A stretch of 24,404 bases of DNA from Sulfuricystis sp964478415 (lineage in GTDB: Bacteria; Pseudomonadota; Gammaproteobacteria; Burkholderiales; Rhodocyclaceae): contig CAYZII010000030.1 in NCBI GenBank assembly GCA_964478415.1, positions 1-24,404 on the forward strand. Reading direction: 5' to 3'. Positions 9,144 to 15,342 of this stretch are shown piece after piece. The translations under genes and the position numbers were made by a program. Under the pieces are notes generated by a model. The model did not search any database, was not told where the DNA came from, and saw only the letters and a list, made by a program, of their open reading frames with translations. Position 1 is the stretch's first letter; every line of letters starts with the position of its first letter.

Positions 9144-11105
9144 TCAGTCAGGGAAGTAACAGCGCACCCAATGCGTCGCCGAAATCACCGCGGTATCCGG
9201 ATAGGCGGCATGACAGCGGGCCGCCGCGCGTGGGCAGCGCGGATGGAAATGGCAACCGACTGGCGGGTGTGCCGGTGACGGTGGATCGCCCGGCACAAGT
9301 AGCCGCTCCCTACGCACGCCGTCCAACGTCGGCACCGCCGCCAGGAGCGCCTGGGTATAGGGATGGCGCGGATTACCGAAAACCTCTTGCACCGTCCCCT
9401 GTTCGACGATGCGTCCCAGATACATCACGGCCACATCATGGGCGAGAAATTCAACGGCGGCGATATTGTGTGTGATGAACAGATAAGCCAATTCCAGACG
9501 CTGTTGCAGATCTAGCAGCAGGTTGAGGATCTGCGCCTGCACCGAGACATCCAGCGCGCTGGTCGGTTCGTCGCAGATCAGCAGCTTGGGGGATACCGCC
9601 AGGGCGCGCGCGATTGCGATGCGCTGGCGCTGGCCACCCGAGAATTCGTGCGGATAACGGGCGGCCATCTCGGGTGCCAACCCCACCTGATGCAGCAGCG
9701 CCGCGACATCGGCATCGGGCCGCCCTTCGCGCACGATCGCATCGATGCGCAAACGGGGGTTCAGCGAGCCGAAAGGATCCTGAAAGACCATCTGCATCGT
9801 CTGTGGTGCCACCCCTGTCAAAGGCCGGCCTGCCAGCTTCACCGTACCGGCCGTCAGCGGCTGCAGGCCCAGTACCGCCTTGCCGAAGGTGGTCTTGCCA
9901 CAGCCCGATTCGCCAACCAGCGCCACGGTGCGTCCCCGGCCCAGACGCAGATCGACGCCATCGACTGCCCGCACCCAGCCCACCGGTCGCTGCAGCACAC
10001 CGCGCCGGATCGGGAAATGCACCGTGACGCCCTGCGCCTCGAGTAGCGTTTCACCCGCGGGGGCATCGCATCCGGAATCCACAAAGGATGCCGCTCCGCC
10101 AGCGCCGATTTTCTGCGCGTCGCTGGGCAGCAGGAGGCTGACAAGCCCTTCGGCGGGCTGGGCGTTGTCGCCGGTCAGATGACAGCGCACGACCTGCCCG
10201 GCAGAAACTTCCCGCCACGGCGGGGGGATCGTCGCACACTGCGGCAGGGTGCGCTCGCAGCGGGCTACGAAACGGCAGCCGCGATGACGTTGCGCGGGAT
10301 CCGGCACGCTGCCGGGAATCGTCGCCAGCCGCGCGCGGTGCCCTGTCGCACCAGGTAATGCGGCAAACAGACGCTGTGCGTAAGGATGGGCGGGATGGGC
10401 AAAGAAAGCCGCGCGCGGGGCGATCTCGACGAGTTCGCCCGCATACATGACGGCGATGCGGTCGGCCATCCGTGCCACGACGCCCAGGTCGTGCGTGATC
10501 AACAGCATGGCCATGCCCCGCTCGTGCGTAAGCCGTGCCAGCAGATCCAGTACCTGGGCCTGGATCGTCACGTCGAGCGCAGTGGTCGGCTCGTCGCAGA
10601 TCAACAGCTCGGGTTCGCCAGCCAGGGCCATCGCGATCATCACGCGCTGTTTCATGCCGCCCGACATTTGGAACGGATACTCATCGACGCGGCGCACTGC
10701 ATCGGGAATGCCCACCGCAGCGAGCAGCTCGACGACGCGCTGGCGATCGGCTGCGCCGCCATGCAGCCGCAATGCCTCACCGATCTGCGCACCGACGGTC
10801 ATCACCGGATTGAGGCTGGTGGCCGGCTCCTGAAAGATCATGCCGATCCTGCCGCCGCGCACCGTGCGCATCTGCGCCTCGGGCAGGGCAAAAAGATCGG
10901 TTCCGCCCAGCCGCACCGAGCCGGCAGCGATGCGCGCACCGTCCGGCAACAGGCGCATCAGCGCCAGCGCAGTGAGCGACTTGCCGCAGCCGGATTCGCC
11001 CACCAGCGCGAAGGTCTCGCCGGCACCGATCTCGAACGACACGCCATCGACGGGCTGTGTCATGCCGATCGACACCCTAAGGTCGCGTACCGTGAGCAAA
11101 CTCAT
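9144..11105 (-). CDS. Fused two-domain ABC transporter ATPase, DppD-DppF / YejF type
   Basis: 653 residues holding both ATPase halves of a peptide-type importer. Domain 1 (1-310): Walker A GESGCGKS 36-43, signature MSGGMKQR 147-154, Walker B LLICDEP 167-173, then a DppD-like C-terminal extension with cysteines (CRFVARCERTLPQC). A 40-residue linker (311-353) resembles nothing I know. Domain 2 (354-653): Walker A GESGCGKT 398-405, signature FSGGQRQR 488-495, Walker B 508-514, and its own extension CHFHPRCPRAAARC. Both sites look active. YejF of E. coli is also fused but shorter (529 residues). The start at 11105 is set by the ATGA overlap with the DppC-like gene; the open frame to 11207 is inside that gene. 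Substrate class: peptides or peptide-like molecules, including metal chelates in some relatives. Confidence 0.94.
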   Translation of the reverse strand: MSLLTVRDLRVSIGMTQPVDGVSFEIGAGETFALVGESGCGKSLTALALMRLLPDGARIAAGSVRLGGTDLFALPEAQMRTVRGGRIGMIFQEPATSLNPVMTVGAQIGEALRLHGGAADRQRVVELLAAVGIPDAVRRVDEYPFQMSGGMKQRVMIAMALAGEPELLICDEPTTALDVTIQAQVLDLLARLTHERGMAMLLITHDLGVVARMADRIAVMYAGELVEIAPRAAFFAHPAHPYAQRLFAALPGATGHRARLATIPGSVPDPAQRHRGCRFVARCERTLPQCATIPPPWREVSAGQVVRCHLTGDNAQPAEGLVSLLLPSDAQKIGAGGAASFVDSGCDAPAGETLLEAQGVTVHFPIRRGVLQRPVGWVRAVDGVDLRLGRGRTVALVGESGCGKTTFGKAVLGLQPLTAGTVKLAGRPLTGVAPQTMQMVFQDPFGSLNPRLRIDAIVREGRPDADVAALLHQVGLAPEMAARYPHEFSGGQRQRIAIARALAVSPKLLICDEPTSALDVSVQAQILNLLLDLQQRLELAYLFITHNIAAVEFLAHDVAVMYLGRIVEQGTVQEVFGNPRHPYTQALLAAVPTLDGVRRERLLVPGDPPSPAHPPVGCHFHPRCPRAAARCHAAYPDTAVISATHWVRCYFPD

Positions 11106-12433
11106 CGCGCCATCCGGGGATCGAAAGCGTCGCGCACCACGTCGGCGAACAGATTCGCCGCCAGCACCAGCGCGAACATGAAGACGAAGGCTGCGGCGAG
11201 CGACCACCAGACCATCGGCTCACGCGCCAGTTCCATGCGGGCGGTATTGATCATCGTGCCGAAGCTGATCGTGTTCGGATCGACACCGATGCCGACATAG
11301 GAGAGTACCGCCTCGGCGAGCACCAGACCGGAGAAATCCATCACGATCGCAATCAGCACGATGTGCATCACGTTCGGCAGGATGTGGCGGGTGAGGATGC
11401 GCCAGTGGCTCACACCTAGCGCGCGGGCTGCCTGCACATAGTCGAGCTCGCGCAGTTTCAGCGTCTCGCCGCGCAGCAGGCGACACAACCCCGTCCAGCT
11501 CGTGATGCCCAGGATGGCGCACAGGGCGATCAGGCGCGCATCGGCCCGCTCGGCCGCCGTCGCAAACCACGTGGGATGCGTATCGATGACCACCTGCATC
11601 ATCAACACCGCGGCGGCGATCAGTAGCACGCCGGGGATCGAATTCAGCGTCGTGTAGAGATACTGGATCAGATCGTCGACCCAGCCACCCAGGTAGCCGG
11701 CGAGGATACCGAGGAAGATCGCCGCCGGCAGCATGATCAGCGTCGTCAGCGTGCCGAGCAAAAGACCGGTGCGGATGCTCTTCAGCGTCAGATAGAGCAC
11801 GTCCTGGCCGACCTTGTCGGTGCCCAGCACGTGGTAACCCTGGGCGAGCAGTGCCACCGGCCCGGCGACGAGACAGAGCGCGAACAGCGTGAAGAACACG
11901 GCATCCCAGGCAAGCCACGGCGTGGCACGCCGCAAGGGCGTGCCGGCGAACCACAGCGCAAGCCACACGATCACGCCCAGCCCCAGTCCCTGCACGGTAC
12001 GCAGCGCGACATCCGCGCCATGACGGGACAAATCGTCGCCCAGATGCGCCCCGCCGTGTTTCAGACGGGGGAAATCCCGCCCCGCACCATCGATGCTTTC
12101 CTTGGAGAAGGAATTTGTCGCCAATGGCGCCGAGTAGGTCTTCTCGGTGCGCGTGCGCAGATCGACGAGCAAGGCATCCAGCAAGGAGCGCACTTCGACC
12201 GCGTAATTCTCTCCCTCGCCGAGCAGCCGCTCGCGGTAATGCACCGAATCGAGCAGCGCGATGGCAACGAAGACAGTCAGCAGCGTCGCCGCCGCCATCG
12301 CGACATGGCTTTGTCCGACCCGCCGCCAGCTCGCGGCAAGATGTTCGACACGGCGCGCCCACAGTCCCCCTGCGATCGCCGCGACGACGAGCAGGAAGAA
12401 CAGCACATCCGACCACAGCAGCACGAACTTCAT
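11102..12433 (-). CDS. DppC-like ABC transporter permease with an extended N-terminal region
   Basis: 443 residues; ordinary DppC/OppC proteins have about 300. The C-terminal part (199-443) is a normal permease: GYHVLGTDKVGQDVLYLTLK, five or so membrane helices, and the EAA loop ELDYVQAARALGVSHWRIL (329-347) that docks on the ATPase. The first 195 residues are unusual: helices at about 5-25 and 42-62, a hydrophilic stretch of about 80 residues (63-146) rich in charged residues, then helices at about 147-163 and 176-196. The same frame is open far upstream (to 14161), but that is antisense or shadow sequence across three genes; the ATG at 12433 overlaps the DppB-like stop (ATGA) and starts a credible membrane helix. 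It is co-transcribed with the other transporter genes. Confidence 0.9.
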   Translation of the reverse strand: MKFVLLWSDVLFFLLVVAAIAGGLWARRVEHLAASWRRVGQSHVAMAAATLLTVFVAIALLDSVHYRERLLGEGENYAVEVRSLLDALLVDLRTRTEKTYSAPLATNSFSKESIDGAGRDFPRLKHGGAHLGDDLSRHGADVALRTVQGLGLGVIVWLALWFAGTPLRRATPWLAWDAVFFTLFALCLVAGPVALLAQGYHVLGTDKVGQDVLYLTLKSIRTGLLLGTLTTLIMLPAAIFLGILAGYLGGWVDDLIQYLYTTLNSIPGVLLIAAAVLMMQVVIDTHPTWFATAAERADARLIALCAILGITSWTGLCRLLRGETLKLRELDYVQAARALGVSHWRILTRHILPNVMHIVLIAIVMDFSGLVLAEAVLSYVGIGVDPNTISFGTMINTARMELAREPMVWWSLAAAFVFMFALVLAANLFADVVRDAFDPRMAR

Positions 12434-13407
12434 TGCAGACGAATCCTCGGATCGGCGATCGTGTAGGAAATGTCGGTGAGCAACAGGCCAATGATGTAGA
12501 GGACGGAGCCGATGAACACCATCGCACGCACCACCGCGAAATCCTGGGCATTGATCGCCTCGATCGTATAACTGCCCAATCCCGGAATGCCGAAGAACGC
12601 CTCGATCAGCAGGCTGCCCATGAACAGGCTGGGAATCAACACCACCGCGCCGGTGAGGATCGGGATCAGCGCGTTCCTGAGCACGTGACGGAACAGCACC
12701 AGGCGCTCGGACAATCCTTTCGCGCGTGCAGTGCGCACATAGTCCTTGTTCGCCTCTTCGAGAAAGATCGTGCGATACCAGCGCGCCGAAGCGCCCAGGC
12801 CGGCAAGCACACTGATGATCACCGGCAGGATGATGAATTTCGTCGCATCCAGACCTTCCGCATAGCCGGAGATCGGCACCAAATGCCAGACCTTGGAGAC
12901 GAGCCACTGCCCCCCGATGATGTAGAACAGGCTGGAGACCGACATCATCGCCACACAGAGCACGACGCCGGTGAAGTCGAGATAGGTGGCGCGGAAATAG
13001 ACCAGCAGGAGTGCAAACGAAATCGCCGCGAACAGACCGAGCACGAACACGGGCACCGCCACCGCTAGGCTCGGCCCCATGCGCTGCCGGATTTCGCGCG
13101 CGATGTCGCGGCCATCGTCGGCGCGGCCGAAATCGAATACGAACATGCGCACCGATTTCGTGAAGAAGATCGTGTGCGTGAGCCTGGCGAGACCTTCCGC
13201 TTTCTCGTTCCAGAACAGCGGCAGATCGTAGCCGCGCTCCGCCTTCCATTTCTCGATCGCCTCGGGGGTGACGCGCTTGACGCCGAGCTGCATGCGCGCC
13301 ATGTCGTCCGGCGTATTCACGACGAAGAACAGCGCGAAGGTGATGACATTGACGCCGATCAGGATCGGCAGCGCATACAGCAGACGGCGGATCAGGTAGG
13401 CGAGCAT
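12430..13407 (-). CDS. DppB-like ABC transporter permease
   Basis: 325-residue inner-membrane subunit of a peptide-type importer. It begins with the family N-terminus MLAYLIRRLLYALPILIGVN, has a periplasmic region (about 32-112) and then five more membrane segments. The EAA loop EANKDYVRTARAKGLSERL (218-236) contacts the ATPase, and ALIPILTGAVVLIPSLFMGS and EAFFGIPGLGSY are standard family segments. The periplasmic region contains YDLPLFWNE and FDFGRADDGRDIAREI, closer to the YejB-like branch than to DppB of E. coli. The ATG at 13407 is chosen over an in-frame TTG at 13416. It starts nine bases after the cysteine-cluster gene stop and ends in an ATGA overlap with the DppC-like gene. Confidence 0.94.
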   Translation of the reverse strand: MLAYLIRRLLYALPILIGVNVITFALFFVVNTPDDMARMQLGVKRVTPEAIEKWKAERGYDLPLFWNEKAEGLARLTHTIFFTKSVRMFVFDFGRADDGRDIAREIRQRMGPSLAVAVPVFVLGLFAAISFALLLVYFRATYLDFTGVVLCVAMMSVSSLFYIIGGQWLVSKVWHLVPISGYAEGLDATKFIILPVIISVLAGLGASARWYRTIFLEEANKDYVRTARAKGLSERLVLFRHVLRNALIPILTGAVVLIPSLFMGSLLIEAFFGIPGLGSYTIEAINAQDFAVVRAMVFIGSVLYIIGLLLTDISYTIADPRIRLQ

Positions 13408-13416
13408 CGCCGGCAA

Positions 13417-13698
13417 CTATAGCAACTCGGCGTCGCAGTCGCAGCCGCAACCGGCGCCGATCCAACGCCCTATGAAGCGCCGCGGCAGGAAACGCAGCCA
13501 GCCACGTGGCGCGGCGACCAGACCACAAACATAACGTGCCCCTTGCCAATGTAGCTCGGGGCAGATGCCTTTCCGATGGCGCAGCAGAACATACGACAAA
13601 GGACAAGGCGTGAGCGCACAGCAGACACCACAACCATTGCAGGGCGCACCGACGGGCGGTTTTTCCGGTGCCGCAGCATGTAAGAGGATTTCCTTCAT
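13417..13698 (-). CDS. Small cysteine-cluster protein (YkgJ-like)
   Basis: 93 residues with ten cysteines. C20, C23, C26 and C27 form the CxxCxxCC pattern of the YkgJ/UPF0153 family, in CNGCGVCCALTPC. C32, C46 and C58 follow, and the C-terminus carries C84, C86, C88 in GAGCGCDCD. Members of this family are thought to bind zinc or an iron-sulfur cluster, and their function is largely unknown. There is no signal peptide, so a cytosolic location is likely. The ATG overlaps the stop of the tonB-like gene by four bases and the dppB-like gene follows nine bases after its stop, which places a metal-binding protein in the middle of a transport operon. The ORF is supported by its cysteine pattern and tight packing; the exact function is not known. 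Confidence 0.82.
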   Translation of the reverse strand: MKEILLHAAAPEKPPVGAPCNGCGVCCALTPCPLSYVLLRHRKGICPELHWQGARYVCGLVAAPRGWLRFLPRRFIGRWIGAGCGCDCDAELL

Positions 13699-14210
13699 TC
13701 GAGACTGAACTCCACCGGCAACAGTACCTGACGACGCCCACCCACCACCCGCCCGATGCGTGCCGCCGCCTTGCGCGCCGCCTCGTCGAGTATCCGATGA
13801 CCCGAGGAACTCGCCACTTCGATGCGCGTGACGCGGCCCGCATCGTCGAGCGTGAGCAGCAGTACGACACGACCTTCGAGCCCTTGGGCGATCGCCTCAC
13901 GCGGATAGAACTCCTCGCGCGCGAGCGCGGCCAGTGCGGCAGCCAGTGCCCGCCCGGCGAGCGCTTGCAGCCTCGCATCGTCACGCCGGGAGTTTGCATC
14001 CAAAGTCGGCGCTGGCGGCACGGCACGCGGCGGCGTTTCGGACGGTACGACTTCGCTCGGAACCAGCTCGTCGCCTGATGGAAGTCGCACAGAGAGGGGC
14101 GGCGGCGCCACGGGCGCGGTGCGCAGCGCCCACCAGCCGGCCGGCCACAACATCGCCGCATGGATCGACAGGCTGGCCACCAGTGCGAAAAGAAACCGCT
14201 TCGTCACCAT
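13695..14210 (-). CDS. Short TonB-family energy transducer
   Basis: 171 residues. An N-terminal membrane anchor (about 5-28, RFLFALVASLSIHAAMLWPA) includes the Ser-x-x-x-His pattern (SLSIH) that contacts ExbB/ExbD. A short Pro-rich periplasmic spacer (about 32-70) follows, then a TonB C-terminal domain (about 95-171: FYPREAIAQGLEGRVVLLLT, RVTRIEVASSSGHRILDEAA, LLPVEFSLE). TonB transmits proton-motive energy to outer-membrane receptors. The spacer is much shorter than in E. coli TonB (239 residues), so reach across the periplasm may be limited. No exbB, exbD or receptor gene is in the window. It is the first gene of the five-gene minus operon and is divergent from the ankyrin gene with only 37 bases between. 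Confidence 0.85.
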   Translation of the reverse strand: MVTKRFLFALVASLSIHAAMLWPAGWWALRTAPVAPPPLSVRLPSGDELVPSEVVPSETPPRAVPPAPTLDANSRRDDARLQALAGRALAAALAALAREEFYPREAIAQGLEGRVVLLLTLDDAGRVTRIEVASSSGHRILDEAARKAAARIGRVVGGRRQVLLPVEFSLE

Positions 14211-14247
14211 CGCTGCATGCTACCCGATGCAAAGTAAACTCCACGGC
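14211..14247. promoter_or_regulatory. Very short divergent gap between tonB-like and ankyrin genes
   Basis: Only 37 bases separate two divergent start codons. No -35/-10 pair or good Shine-Dalgarno is visible on either strand, so the promoters probably lie inside the opposite gene's first codons. This makes mutual interference likely. Confidence 0.4.
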
Positions 14248-15336
14248 ATGAAAAAAATGCTGTTGCTCCCGTTGCTGGCGCTCGCGCTGGCCGCTGCGTC
14301 TGGCCGGGCCGAGCTGCCCGACCCGACGCGCTTTTCGCTGGCGCTCGAGCTGGGCGACCTGAAGCAGGCACAGGCCTGGCTCGATGAAGGACTCGATCCA
14401 GACTTCGAAGGCGGCCTGATCGGCACGGGACTGATGATTGGCGCCTGGGAAGGCAATATCCCGCTGATGGAGCTTTTTCTCTCGCGCGGGGCCGACATCG
14501 ATCGCCGCAATCGGTTCGGCGAAACCGCGCTGATGCTCGCGGCCTGGAAAAACCGACGCGAAGCGGTGCGTTGGCTGCTCACCCACGGTGCCAACGTCAA
14601 TACCGGCCAGGAACGGGCATGGAGCGCACTGCACTATGCCACGTTCGCCGGCCATGCCGAGATCGTCGAAGATTTGCTCGCCGCAGGAGCGGACGTGAAT
14701 GCGCGTTCGACCAATGGCTCGACTGTGGTGATGATGGCCGCCCGCGAAGGCCATGCAGCGCTCGCCCGGCACCTGCTGGCTGCCGGCGCGAATCCAGCGC
14801 TGAAAAATGATTACGGCGACGATGCGGTCTCCTGGGCGATGCGTCAGGGCAACTACGACATCGCACGGGCCTTCACCGATGCCGAGAATTTCGCCACGCT
14901 GGCGCGTCAGGCCGCAGAGGCGCCGCCACCGCCGCCGATCCGTTCCTTGCCGGCACCCGACCGCGTGGATGAACTTTTGCACAAGGCCCGTCTCGCCGAG
15001 ATGGAAGGCAAACGCGACGCAGCGCTGGCCGCTTACCGCGAGGCGTGGAACGAACTGAAGGGGCTGCAAGCGCCACGCAAAGTCGGCGCTGGGAAGACGG
15101 CACCCAAGCGGGAAGGTAAAGCGTCTGCGAAGACGCCAAAAGCGCTGCTGATCAAAGCCAAACGCGCAGCGCCGGAAAAACAGTCGCTATCGATCCGCTA
15201 TGCGGAAAGCGAGACCGGCGATGCCGACCAGCTGCTCGAGCGCGCCCGTGCTGCGGGGGCGGCTGGCGACCGGCAGCAGGCCCTGGATTTCTATCGCCGC
15301 GCCGCCGCAGCGATCCGTGCCGCGGCGGCACAGTGA
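14248..15336 (+). CDS. Exported ankyrin-repeat protein with TPR-like C-terminus
   Basis: 362 residues. A Sec signal peptide (1-21, cleavage after SGRA) is followed by about six ankyrin repeats (28-210), the clearest being GETALMLAAWKNRREAVRWL and SALHYATFAGHAEIVEDLLA, each ending in a GA(D/N) turn. Then comes a proline run (226-230), a helical TPR-like unit (239-270), a Lys/Ala-rich linker (276-312) and a second short TPR-like unit (325-360). Ankyrin repeats bind proteins; the periplasm is the likely site and no partner can be named. The frame is open upstream from 14119, but the ATG at 14248 gives the signal peptide and is preferred; an ATG at 14227 would add seven residues. It is convergent with the exonuclease gene, six bases apart. 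Confidence 0.88.
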   Translation: MKKMLLLPLLALALAAASGRAELPDPTRFSLALELGDLKQAQAWLDEGLDPDFEGGLIGTGLMIGAWEGNIPLMELFLSRGADIDRRNRFGETALMLAAWKNRREAVRWLLTHGANVNTGQERAWSALHYATFAGHAEIVEDLLAAGADVNARSTNGSTVVMMAAREGHAALARHLLAAGANPALKNDYGDDAVSWAMRQGNYDIARAFTDAENFATLARQAAEAPPPPPIRSLPAPDRVDELLHKARLAEMEGKRDAALAAYREAWNELKGLQAPRKVGAGKTAPKREGKASAKTPKALLIKAKRAAPEKQSLSIRYAESETGDADQLLERARAAGAAGDRQQALDFYRRAAAAIRAAAAQ

Positions 15337-15342
15337 GCAAGG

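Noticed and set aside
9144..13407. Assignment of the ABC genes as a strict yejB-yejE-yejF (microcin C) system
   Set aside because: The ATPase is fused as in YejF, but it is over 120 residues longer, the second permease has a different long N-terminus and no yejA is present; a specific name would overstate the evidence.
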